Positions 11,698 through 22,531 of a DNA stretch of 64,000 nt are shown one piece after another. A program made the translations under genes and the position numbers. This DNA comes from Panax quinquefolius. Taxonomy: Eukaryota > Streptophyta > Magnoliopsida > Apiales > Araliaceae. The notes beneath the pieces were generated by a model. The model was not told the DNA's origin. It saw only the letters and a program-made list of their open reading frames with translations, and did not search any database. The stretch's first letter is position 1. The number at the start of each line of letters is the position of its first letter. The stretch covers positions 83,031,853 through 83,095,852 of the forward strand of contig CM035153.1 in NCBI GenBank assembly GCA_020205615.1, read 5' to 3'.

Positions 11698-12244
11698 TGC
11701 TTAATAGTTCATTAAAACCTCTCTTGCTACAGTCATGCTTGTTCTTAAAGTGTAAAAACTTAGTCACGGTAGATAAGACGGTTTACTTTTCGTGCCCGTC
11801 ATACAGTGGCGTCGCTGCTTCATGCAATGACTCATAGAAACCCTTAGCCCCATCATTCAGCTCTTGCTTTCGCGCCATCGCCATCCCATCAGATTCCAAT
11901 CGAAGTATGAACCAAAGACTTTCATTTATCATATTAAATATGATCAAAGGTTTCGTCACCTCTGGATTCCGATTCTAATTCATGTTCATCCAACCAGGTT
12001 TCCCCATAATAGATCCATGTCGTATAACCCTACTTGAACCATACGCAAATAAGTCGCACATGACATCACTCCTTTCCTTCCACACTTCATTCACACACCT
12101 CTTACAAGGACATCTGATCTCATCGCCGCTGACTTGCTCAAACGCGAAGTTGACAAACTGTTCAACCCCACTACGATACTTAGAGCTAAGCACACTCCTA
12201 TCAGTGGCTACCCTACATTCCATCCAACTTCGATCAACACACAT
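11698..12244 (-). pseudogene. CACTA TNP2-type transposase, N-terminal part (truncated)
   Basis: From the ATG at 12244 the minus strand encodes a transposase-associated domain typical of CACTA TNP2 proteins: DRSWME, then a motif SGVEQFVNFAFEQ and zinc-binding-like CPCKRCVNEVW, and a further GSSRVIRHG. After a stop at 11975 a second TNP2 segment follows (NDGAKGFYESL, PLYDGHEK, then stop, then KFLHFKNKH and FNELL). The protein then ends against the satellite at about 11697, so the RNase H-like catalytic core is missing. Transposition in trans by an autonomous relative would have been needed. Confidence 0.8.
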
Positions 12245-13267
12245 CTCGGAAAAATGTCTGCTATATATATGGAAAGTTAGACAAACACAACCAACTCTCC
12301 AAGTTAATGTATATGCAAGCTTATGAGTTTCCTAACTTCATCTCCCACTCTAACGGGTCAGGCTTCTATCCCATTCCCGGATGTGTCGCCTCACTGATGC
12401 CAACAACTTGAACACATCTTTAAATTTTTTAGAAATTTCGGCAGCACCTCCCCATGGTCTTCAAGTACACGAAATAGACTCACACATCGTAGTCTAAATA
12501 TGTACCCGAAGAACATTAAGAGATATATACTGACCGAAAATTCAAAAAATATAAAGACGTGCTCAGGTCATTAACACCGACCTAAGTGAGATCGAAACAT
12601 ACAAGAACAGTCCCAAAACGGGTACTATTTGAGATTCACTCCTACTAGGTGAATCTCAAATGGGTTTCTAAGCTTCCTAAACTATATGAAAATATGCACA
12701 TATGAAATTGAATACTATCTTGAGAATTAATTATGAACCATAATAAAAGAAATTGATTCATCGATTCTCATAAGTATACAAAATCAAAGACTACATATTA
12801 CACAATCCTCTAGAACATATTTAAAATAACACAATGCTACCATTTTAATTAAGCAATAAAATGGAAACAAAGACGCGGTGCTATTTATATTGAGAAAACA
12901 TTCTATTCGTTTCAAATAGATGTATCTCAATAACATAGATGTATCTCAACCATTAGTACACATGTTACATTTTTAACATGAGAATCATTGAATTTCAAGT
13001 AATAACATATACTTGGGTCCAGATATATTAAAGTAGCATTTGGTACAACACCCTCAGTACACACAAGAAAAAGGAATATTAATAAAACTATTTGCAGTAT
13101 CACTCATACAGAAAGGAAGCAAGTTTAGAATCAATAGCTTTTCTGTGTTACCCATTTGGTATAATTAACTAAAGTTTGCATTTGATCTAATTCAATCATC
13201 AAATAACCAATTCAGAAAGTACTCAAAGAGAATAAAATAGATTTTAAAGGTTAACACAAGATATAAT

Positions 13268-13298
<31 letters not shown>

Positions 13299-14536
13299 TA
13301 TACTATCATATTTGAATAAGTAAATTAGTTCAATATTAATAATCAGAGCTTTAATGAACTTAATTGAAGAAAAATCTAAATTCTTCAGCAAAAGAAATTC
13401 TCAACTGAAATTGGGTATCATCACAAACGGAAAGAAAGACTCTTGAATTCCTACGCATCCCACACAATGACCCTATAATAAAAACAAAAAATAACACACA
13501 AATTCCCAACCTGAGGTTTTTTCAATTCAATTTTATGAAATCATGCAATATATACAAAGAATCCCAATAACTCATAAAATAACAAAGCTAATGCAGTACA
13601 CCACTAAATTAGATGTTTGTAGTACAACATTTGGAGTATAAATGTTAAAGAAACTGAAAACATCCAACTTTATATTCCATTTATTATTTGGCAGATGCAA
13701 AGAAAAATTTAAACCATTATCTAGAAAAGTTAAAACAAAAGAAAAAGCAATATCATTCACAATCATAAACAAGTGATACTGCAAAGTGAAGACTCAGAAG
13801 AAATACAATCTCATTTAAACCTAGTTTATAGGCAAAAATTTGTGAGCTCAAATCTATACAAAAAATGCTAAAAAAAACAATAAAATCAAATTAAACACCC
13901 TAAAATTAGGGGAAGAAGAGCTTCACCTTGCAATTTGGGAGAAACCGTATACAAAAAAGTCATGGCGGTCAAGGAGGCTGGCTGGAAGGGAGTCATGGCG
14001 GTGGAGGATAGGCCGGAATTTGGAGGAGTTCTGCGTTTTCCTTTCTTGCAGAGAGAAAGCGAGGAGAGCAGAGGTTAAGATGATGATATATGATGATGAG
14101 GCTAGCTAATCTCCACTGGGATGGTGATGGGGTGAACTGTGAAGATCAAATTTTCGAAATGGGATGATTAATTTAGGAAATGGGCAAACTGGGATTGACG
14201 AATTGAGAGGGAAAAAAATATCAGAGAGGGAAAAAAAATAGGAGTCGTTGCCTTCGCGAACCAGGGTTTGAATTAATAGAACTCATTCTCGACTTCAAAA
14301 GTCAAAATAATCTTGATTCCGTCGATATTGAGTTATTCTCGGCTGCATTACCGCTTACCGTGATTTATGTGTCCCTCGTCAATGAGTTTTCCTTCCACCA
14401 CCAAATTTTTGCACCAAAATTATCCCATGGGAATGACATTATCGACGACACTCATTCTAGACTGCTTCCCAGTCGGTATTAAGGTCATTCTCGACGGGAC
14501 ATGTGTCGTCACCAATACGCCCGTCGCCAATAATCC
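12245..14536 (-). other. CACTA right arm: intron-like sequence, putative 5' UTR and subterminal repeats
   Basis: No coding region is visible. 12245-13900 is AT-rich with a TA microsatellite (about 13263-13300). On the minus strand, 14090-13925 is a CT-rich stretch rich in CTCTC and CCGCCATGAC, followed by a plausible splice donor (CAAG|GTGAAG near 13925); this resembles a transposase-gene 5' UTR and first intron. 14270-14536 has subterminal motifs (GTCGACGG, CTCGACTT, CGTCGCC) up to the terminal repeat at 14537-14550. The 5' UTR call is inference. Confidence 0.5.
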
Positions 14537-14550
14537 TTTTTCTTGTAGTG

Positions 14551-15227
14551 GAAGGTACGAGTATATGTGGATTACTGGGACTTAAACAAATTATGTCTCA
14601 AAGATGACTTCCCAGTACCTTTCATCCACATATTAATAAACAACATGGCGCAATATGGCATGTATTCATTTTTCGACTGCTTCGCCGGATATCATCAAAT
14701 CATGGTTGCCAAAGAAGATAGGGAGAAAACATCCTTTATCACCCCTTGGGGAAACTTTTGCTATAGGCGATTATCTTTCAGCCTTATCAATGCTGGTGGC
14801 ACATATCGGCGAGCTATGATGGCCCTTTCTTCATGACACGATGCACAAGGAGATAGAGGTATACTGGATGATATCATCGTCAAATCTAGAAAGGAGGATG
14901 ACCACGCCAATCATCTTAAAAAAAGTATTCAATTGGGTCCGCAAATACATCTTAAAGCTTAACCCAGCCAAGTGTGTTTTCGGTGTTAAATTCGACAAAT
15001 TATTGGGATCTCTAGTAAGCAACCGAGGCATTGAGCTAGATCCCGCCAAGATTAAAGCCATCACTTAGATGCCTATACCCCAAATAGGGAAAAAAATATA
15101 GGGTTTTCTTTGGAGAATCAATTTCATAAGTCAATTCATCTCTCAACTCACAGTAACTTGTTAACCTATCTTTAAGCTGTTGAGGAAAAATTACTCTAGA
15201 AAATGGAATGAGACTATCAAAAAGCCT
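14551..15227 (+). pseudogene. Tat-lineage RT core (broken)
   Basis: Resumes exactly after the CACTA element. Blocks in order are VDYWDLNKLC (substrate-binding block, usual R replaced by W), a KDDFPVPFIHILINN segment, FFDCFAGYHQI (first catalytic aspartate region) and KTSFITPWGNF. A frameshift near 14,830 follows, then ILDDIIVKS at about 14,860-14,885 in place of YxDDIIVKS, and LNPAKCVFGV. Stops at about 15,068 and beyond break the thumb region, which ends at element C (15228). The remainder is at 46854. Confidence 0.85.
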
Positions 15228-15478
15228 TGTGACAACCCAAGAATTTAGATAATTATTAAAATCCTAAAATGATGGATTAAAGGTTCAATAATAGACCTAG
15301 ATTGGATATAGTGTGTGGATTTAAAGATTTCTATGAAGGATTTTTATGGATTTCAAAATTGTTGGTGAAGACTTACAAGGTTAAGTGTATAAGTGTATAT
15401 GAATCTGTGTACAGTGGTTATATGTGTACAGAATTGTAGTTTAGGATCAAGGATTGATCAAATAAGTGTAACTTTAGC

Positions 15479-15649
15479 AAACCCTAAATTTATGTTAAGA
15501 ATATAGTTGCTAAGTTAGTAAACCATAATCAGTGGTTAGGAACCCTAACGAATTGATCGGAACCCCTAATTTTAATTTTGGGAATCTAAATCCCTAATCG
15601 AGAAAAATGTTAAACCCTAATTTGGGAGCTCAAAAGCTATGTATAAAAG
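15479..15649 (+). promoter_or_regulatory. telo-boxes and TATA box in the 5' LTR of C
   Basis: AAACCCTAA occurs at 15479-15487 and 15612-15620, with near copies between (GAACCCTAA, ACCCCTAAT). TATAAAAG at 15642-15649 lies about 21 bp after the second. Telo-boxes near plant promoters are known binding sites for telobox-binding TRB/Myb-type proteins; a role here is inferred. The 3' LTR (21105-21275) has the same arrangement. Confidence 0.55.
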
Positions 15650-17061
15650 CTTAAGTGTTAAAAGATATGGGATATATGTGAAAAGACTAATTTTCCTTTC
15701 AAATTGTAGGGGAAAAGACAAAAATACCCTTAGTGAGTGCAAAATGACTAAAATGCCCTTTTACATAAAAGTTAAGTAAAATATATTGCAAATCTTGGTT
15801 ACTCACCCCATTTGATATTGCCATGTGATAAAATCTATCTCATATCAGCTATCTTGTGCCACCTTGCAAGATTTGGTACATTGAATCAAAGATAAAGATT
15901 TTAAGTTAAGTAAAAATCTTACTTTACTTACCATTCTATCCAAGTCATTCTCTCTCTCTCATTTTCGAAAGTTGATAGGAACTAAGACATAAAACAAAAC
16001 CAAGATAGCTTCATAGCGTTCCAAGAACAAGATCATGGATCAGAAATCAAAGATCAAAGCCTTAAAGGTATAATCCCTAAATTTTCTAAATCCATGTGAT
16101 TTATGTTATGTATGTTATTTGTTGTTTAGAAGTATGTTAAATGATGTTATTGAGTGATCTAAGATGTTACATCAAGGATCCACAACATATAGATGGAAGA
16201 AAATTAGTTTTTAAAGACTGACTTAGAACCCTAATTTTAAGGCCTGACAACCATATGTCAGGGCTCATAGATCCTTGTGTATTAACTGTTAGGTTGATTT
16301 GATGTTATAGAGTTGTTCTCTGCCATGAGGAGAGTAGACTGGAAGTGGAATCAAGTACATACCATGTCTAGATCTCCAGATATAAGTGGTCAAACATGGT
16401 TGACCTACCATGTAAACAGAGTTTATGGGCAACCTAGAAAGTCTGACAGCCACTTTGCAAGGCTTTGATCTTGCAGTGGTTAATGAGTTAGGTCATGTTA
16501 GTGTAATGGATTTGTAGACTGACATGTAGACTACATATCCATGCCCTTAGTACACTTAGATCTTAACCAGGATCAAAGTTATGAGTGGTCAAAGTAAGGT
16601 TGACCATCAGTAAGATGAACATTTTTGGAAAACCCAAAAAGTTCAAGAACAGGTGTTCTGACATGGTTTTACCGGCCTTGATTTCTTACATGTGATGTAG
16701 CTAGGTTGATCTAGTGTTATATTGTTGTTCCTTGACATAAGGACTACTAGATTGAACCTTTATATCACATAGTGTAGACCCAGAATGCAATTTAAAAGGA
16801 TCGAAAAATGGTACCATGAACTGTTTTCATTTCTAGGTAACCCATAAATGAAAAACAACCTCTGACAATATTTTTGAGGGATTAAATCTCTCTGTTGTGA
16901 TATATTTTGGCCATGAAAGTTGTTTGGAGTTGTAGTATTACATCAATACTACAACACTAATACATAATCCAACCGAGAAAACGTCAAGAACATGACATTA
17001 AGTGTGGTCAAAGTAGGCTCCTGGTGACTGGCTATGATGGTTCTGGGTTGGCCAAGAACAC

Positions 17062-17087
17062 CTATAGCGACAGTTTTGTCGCTATAG
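17062..17087. repeat. perfect hairpin CTATAGCGAC / GTCGCTATAG in the C LTR
   Basis: Two 10-base arms (17062-17071 and 17078-17087) are exactly complementary around a 6-base loop. The corresponding site in the 3' LTR (about 43,450) has lost one arm through substitutions. Sequence of the TAGCGACGGTTTT type is common at CACTA-like termini, so it may be a captured end. Confidence 0.8.
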
Positions 17088-18799
17088 CCATCTTTAGTGA
17101 CAGTTTATTTAAATATTAATTATTTTTATTAAATGATTATTATTAAAAGATTTTTAATTATGAAAAATTCATAATTAATTTGTAAAAATTATTTTAAAGC
17201 CTAAAATGGATTTTTAATTATTTGGAATATATTTCAGTAATATTTTTAAATATAAATGATATTTAATTTATTTAATTATTATATTAAATAAATTATTTAA
17301 AAATGATTTTAATACTTTAAAAATCATTTGAAAATATATTAAAGTTTTATAAAATATTTTAAGTTATTTTAATGAATTTAATATTTTGTGATGAATTTCA
17401 TTAATTATTTGATATTAATGATAATTAATTTATTTAATAAATTGTGGGAAAATGGTTTTAATGCTTTAAAAATAATATAAAAATGATTTAAGGATTATAA
17501 AAATATTTTAAGTTATAAAATATAACTTTTGATATTTTGTCATGAAAAACATTAATATTTTTATATTAATGACAATTATTTATTAATGGTTTTAAATACT
17601 TTAAAATCATTTAAATGTGATATTAAAGTATTAAAATACTTTGAGATATTATAAATAACTTATAATATTATGTTATGTATTTCATTAATATTTGATATTA
17701 AATAAATATTAATGATAATAGAATTATGTGGTATTTAAATCATATAAATATGATATTAATGATTGAAAAATCATTATAAATGATAATAATTATCTAAAAA
17801 TTATTATGAGCCTTTGAAAAATATTTTGACTGCTTAATAAATTATCTAGGATAATTGTAAAGCATTTAGGTAGAGTCTTATTGATATTAGGCTTGATAAT
17901 TACTCGATTAGGTAATCAGGAGGTCGAAATAGTACCAAACTCAACTCAGACTAAAATAATTTGACTTGATACCGGGTGCTATGTGTTTTTTTGACTAATA
18001 GGATTATGTGATAATATTTTTAGGTTATTTTATAATTGTAATTAGCAATAGTTATTGTGATGATATTATTCTAACTTAGGAGATTAATATATTTAATATT
18101 AGGTCTTCAGATAAAGCTATATTGACTACGTAGCAGTAGTCGAGGATTCAGGTAAGTTCCTTTACTCATTTATTGAGCAAGTTTTCTTTAGCTCAACCTT
18201 GAGTTATGATTATTCAGATATGCTAGTGGTTAATCCTTGTTGATTATATCACATCTATGAATTATTGATTCGCACATTGTGCATATTGCATGCGTTCATC
18301 AGTTATGAAAGGCTGATCACCTTCATTACCACTTGGTCCAGTTATAATTGTTCATGTTCATTGTGGACCATTTATTTTTATTGTCTTGGTCGTTCAGCTA
18401 TGAAAATTGATTCATGTTCTTTCACAATGATTTTATTATTGAAAGTTTGTTAGCTTATTATTCATTCTTTCAATCATGATATATCTTTTCTTTGAACTTA
18501 AACTTGTTGGGCAAACTTATTGCTCACCCTTGCTGTATCATGATAAATATTGCATATTTAAACGAATACTTCGATGTAGGCGAAGGCGAATGATATTATA
18601 TGTCAGATAGGATATTGACTTCAGGTAATACATTAAGGTTATCGACCTTGGGAGTTGTGTAAAGTTTAATGTATAAACAATTTATGTTTATATCTTTCGT
18701 AATAGTTATAGAATTAGTGTACCAGATTCGTGGTGATTAGTACCCGGATTTGGGGATGCTATAATTGGTATAAAAGCTGTAGTTTGGGGATATTACACT

Positions 18800-18810
18800 T
18801 GGTATCAAAG
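18800..18810 (+). other. primer-binding site of element C
   Basis: TGGTATCAAAG, initiator-Met type, begins two bases after the LTR end at 18797. A second, older-looking copy sits about 34 bp upstream inside the LTR (18765-18777). Confidence 0.8.
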
Positions 18811-19279
18811 TTGTAGGTTAAAACCTTAGGTAGGGTTACCTTAGGCAAATAACTGCTGTGATAAGGATTGGGACTAACTCAAATAGAGTTAGTGTGTCGA
18901 TAAGATTCAAAGACGAATCTCGGCAAGTTATAAAAGATACGGAGTTACCTAACTATGATAATAAAGGTGAACAGTAGTGATGAATAGATAAAGTCTAAAA
19001 GTCTAAAAGAAGATCATAAAACAAAATGATCATAATATAGAAATGAATCACAATATATATGATGAGATCAAACCGTGATCTGATAAGGTTATAGCAGGGA
19101 GGAGAATTAATCTAATGAATAAAAAGTTTATGGCAAAATTGATGTGTGTCAGTTGTACTGTGAATTGGTAAGATGCCAACTCAGAAAAAGGGTTGGGATA
19201 ATGCAATACGAATTAAACAAAATTCGTATAGAGAAAGTGTGGAGCTAGGATTAAGTGGGATTTCAATTGAGGACTCTTG

Positions 19280-19510
19280 TCAGTAGCTGAGTTGTATAAA
19301 TTCCTTGTATGGGCGGGGAATTTGTACTTGGTTTTAGAACCACTTAGCTTCCTAATTGATATAGTGATTAAGTTGAACAATTCTTTGTATGGGCAGGGAA
19401 TTGTCCTTGGTGTAACAACCGCTTAGCTTCCTATATTGATTAGTGGCTGAGTTGGCCAATTCTTTGTATGGGCAGGGGATTGTGTCTGGTTTGACGACCA
19501 CTTAATTTCT
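19280..19510. repeat. 80-bp tandem repeat, 3 copies
   Basis: GTATGGGC with flanking GAGTTG and AATTCYTT recurs at 19307, 19387 and 19466 (spacing 80 and 79 bp), each followed by a related CCACTTA / CCGCTTAGC block. It lies in the leader of element C. Confidence 0.8.
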
Positions 19511-20245
19511 GGTACCGATAATCATTGAAATGTATGTGTCGCGCTATTTTATATATATATATATATATACATATTGAGAAGGTGATTCTTTTCTCATGTG
19601 TATAACAGATATGTAGAGAATAGGTAGAGAATATAAGATTAGTTTCGAGTTCTTAAAACTCATACTTATGATAAGTTTGTGACTCATAATCGTATGATAT
19701 GTTTTTGAACCCCTCAGTGAATGGACGCCTATGGTCTAACTAGGACAAGTTCTTAAACTCATATGATTGTATAAATTTCCTGAACTCATAATGTGTGGTA
19801 AGTTTAACGAATTGGGTATAGTTATTTGTGAATGGAGTATTGAGGATAATAGGAATATATAGAATGATTAAGCAATGGATCATTAGTGGAAGCATAGGAA
19901 TTTCGAATCTTCTAGCAATGCTAGACTTCAAAATTTTTGACGTCAAGCTAAATACGCACTATGTGCCTTTTAAAAATGAATTTTTATTCTCAACACATGG
20001 TGACCAGTGTGTATGTGTGAACTTTGGGACACTGACACATCGTTACCTATTGAGATGATAAAACTGATTTGCAATGGGTTTTTAATGGTTTAAAGGATAG
20101 TCTATGCTAATTATTTCGGCTAGAAGATAATTATTTGAAATATCAAAATGTATTTTATTTATCATTAATGTATCATGTAACCGGGTGCAAAGATGATAAA
20201 AAATGATGGAGTTGTAAATGCAGGAATACTTAGTGTTGAATTCGA

Positions 20246-20536
20246 TTGAAAAATTATTTTCCCACTATTGTAGGATGCGTTATGACAAAGTCACTCAATG
20301 ACGGAATCCTCAAACGGCCTGTTAACACAGTATGGTATCATGACATCATTTTCAAAATATTTTTAGATGAATTTTTGCCAACGGGATTTTGGCCCGACAT
20401 ATTTCGATTGAAATTGAATTATTGGTATGAGTCTAAGCTATTTGATTCAGCTAGACCAACGTTAATTAAATTCAAAGCGTTCTTTGAAAATTTTCCCAAA
20501 CTGATTTGTTTTGGTGCAGAATCCGATAAAGACTGA
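20246..20536 (+). CDS. unrecognised 96-aa ORF in element C
   Basis: Open from ATG 20246, encoding a protein rich in aromatic residues (FLDEFLPTGFWPDIFRL). I recognise no domain and there is no second copy in the window to test conservation. It lies about 300 bp before the PPT. It may be a chance frame in AT-rich DNA or a decayed coding remnant. Confidence 0.2.
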   Translation: MKNYFPTIVGCVMTKSLNDGILKRPVNTVWYHDIIFKIFLDEFLPTGFWPDIFRLKLNYWYESKLFDSARPTLIKFKAFFENFPKLICFGAESDKD

Positions 20537-20853
20537 GGTAAGCATCTCAAAATTCAGAAAAATTTTGTGCGCCTAAGGCGGATAAGAGGAACGGGAAAAA
20601 TTGTTCCGACCAGCAGTACTTAATAAGTACAGGGCATAACGGGCTAATTACCCACCATGTCCGTAAGACATGACGGTTAACAGATCAATTTTTGTATAAC
20701 CTTTTTGAAAATGAAAGTTCGTAGTCTATATAACTCCTCAGTACGATTTGAAAAGTTTAACTCTTGTGAGTGAGGTTTTGGGTAGCATGTGATGATGTGT
20801 ATATATGGTGTAAGGTGAATTTCGGGGACGAAATTCTTAGAAGAAGGGGTGAA

Positions 20854-22531
20854 TGTGATAACCCAAGAATTTAAATAATTATTAAAATCCTAAAATGATG
20901 GATTAAAGGTTCAATAATAGACCTAGAATGGATATAGTGTGTGGATTTAAAGATTTCTGTGAAACATTTTTATGGATTTCAAAATTGTTGGTGAAGACTT
21001 ACATGGTTAAGTGTATAAGTGTATATGAATCTGTGTACAGTGGTTATATGTGTACAGATTTGTTGTTTAGGATCAAGGATTGATCAGATAAGTGTAACTT
21101 TAGCAAACCCTAAAGTTATGTTAAGAATATGGTTGCTAAGTTAGTAAACCATAATCAGTGGTTAGGAACCCTAACAAATTAATCAGAAACCCTAATTTCT
21201 GTTCTAGGAATTTAAAACCCTAACTAGGAAAAATGTTAAACCCTAATTTGGGAGCTCAAAAGATAAGTATAAAAGCTTAAGTGTTAAAAGATGTGGGATA
21301 TATGTGAAAAGACTAATTTGCTCTTGAAAAATACCCTTAGTGAGTGTGAAATGACTAAATTGCCATTTTACTTAAAAGTTAAGTAAAAGATATTGCAAAT
21401 CTTGGTGACTCATACCATTTGATATTGCCATGTGATAAAATCTATCCCATATCAGCTATATTGTGCCACCTTTCATGATTTGGTACATTGAATCAAAGAT
21501 AAAGATTTTAAGTTAAGTAAAAATCTTACTTTACTTACCATTCTAGCCAAGCCATTCTCTCTCTCTCATTTTCGAAAGTTGAAAGGAACTAAGACATAAA
21601 ACAAAGCCAAGATAGCTTCATAGCTTTCCAAGAGCAGGATCATGGATCAGAAATCAAAGATCAAATCTTTAAAGGTATAAACCCTAAATTTTCTAAATCC
21701 ATGTGATTTATGTTAATGTATGTGATTTGTTGTTTAGAAGTATGTTAAAGGATGTTATTGAGTGATCTAAGATGTTACATCAAGGATCCATATCATCTAG
21801 ATGGAACAAAATGGGTTTTTAAAGACTGATTTTGAACCATAATTTTAAGGCCTAACAACCATATGTGTCAGGGCTCATAGATCCTTGTGTGTTAATTGTT
21901 AGGTTAATTTGATGTTATAGAGTTGTTCTCTGCCATGAGGAGAGTAGACTGGAAGTGGAATCAAGTCCATACCATGTCTAGATCTCCAGATATAAGTGGT
22001 CAAACATGGTTGACCAACCATGTAAACTGAGTTTCTGGACAACCCAAAAAGTTTGACAGCCACTTTGCAAGGATTTGATCTTATAGTGGTTAATGAGTTA
22101 GGTCATGTTAGTGTAATGGATTTGTATACTGACATGTAGACTATATATCCATGCCTTTAGTACACTTAGATCTTAACCAGGATCAAAGTTATGAGTGGTC
22201 AAAGTAAGGTTGACCATCAGTAAGATGAACATTTTTGGAAAACCCAAAAAGTTCAAGAACAGGTGTTCTGACATAGTTTGACCAGCCATGATTTCTTACA
22301 TCTGATGTAGTTAGGTTGATCTAGTGTTATATTGTTGTTTCTTGACATAAGGACTACACAATTGAACCTTTATATCACACAATGTAGACCTAGAATACAA
22401 GTTATAAGGATCAAAAAGTGGTACCAGGAACTGTTCTTCATTTCTGGGTAACCCAGAAATGAAGAACAGCCTTTGACAAGGTTTTTGAGGGATTAAATGT
22501 CTCTGTTGTGATATGTTCTGGCCATGAAAGT
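20854..22531 (+). mobile_element. 3' LTR of element C, first part
   Basis: Starts TGTGATAACCC right after the PPT and runs co-linear with 15228-16925 of the 5' LTR. It carries four exact telo-boxes (21105, 21187, 21215, 21238) and TATAAAAG at 21268-21275. At 22531 it is interrupted by solo LTR D, with target duplication AAAGT; the remainder starts at 43312. Confidence 0.9.

Larger units (their letters stand above)
10168..14550 (-). mobile_element. CACTA (En/Spm-type) DNA transposon, non-autonomous derivative
   Basis: 4,383 bp bounded by CACTACAAAAAATA on the left and, as its inverted copy, CACTACAAGAAAAA on the right. A perfect 3-bp target duplication GAA (10165-10167 and 14551-14553) flanks it, as expected for CACTA insertions. 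The subterminal zones on both ends carry repeated GTCGACGG / GGCGACGG / CCGTCGCC motifs, a usual CACTA trait for transposase binding. The minus strand carries transposase remnants (11698-12244) and a possible last exon (10709-10900), with a satellite array in between where the catalytic core should be. The element interrupts Tat RT and so is younger than it. Confidence 0.93.
15228..18797 (+). mobile_element. 5' LTR of element C
   Basis: 3,570 bp, TGTGACAACCC at the start and GGGATATTACA at the end, with the PBS two bases downstream. It contains a TATA-like box (TATAAAAG, 15642-15649), two exact telo-boxes upstream of it, a perfect 10-bp-stem hairpin (17062-17087), an extremely AT-rich zone (17100-17830), a possible single satellite-like unit (17895-17986), and an internal PBS-like copy (18765-18777). 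Confidence 0.9.
18798..20853 (+). mobile_element. internal region of element C (no gag-pol)
   Basis: 2,056 bp from the PBS to the PPT. It starts with the Tekay-type leader (AAACCTTAGG), includes three copies of an 80-bp tandem repeat (about 19280-19510), and ends with TTTCGGGGACGAAATTC and the purine tract AGAAGAAGGGGTGAA (20839-20853). No RT, integrase or zinc knuckle is recognisable in any frame; the only fair-sized frame is 20246-20536. Part of it (19,258-19,330) is related to the leader at 1-100 in reverse orientation. Confidence 0.8.

Noticed and set aside
18765..18777. tRNA-gene-like sequence near TGGTATCAAAGC motifs
   Set aside because: These are short primer-binding sites complementary to a tRNA end; no cloverleaf or A/B box surrounds them.
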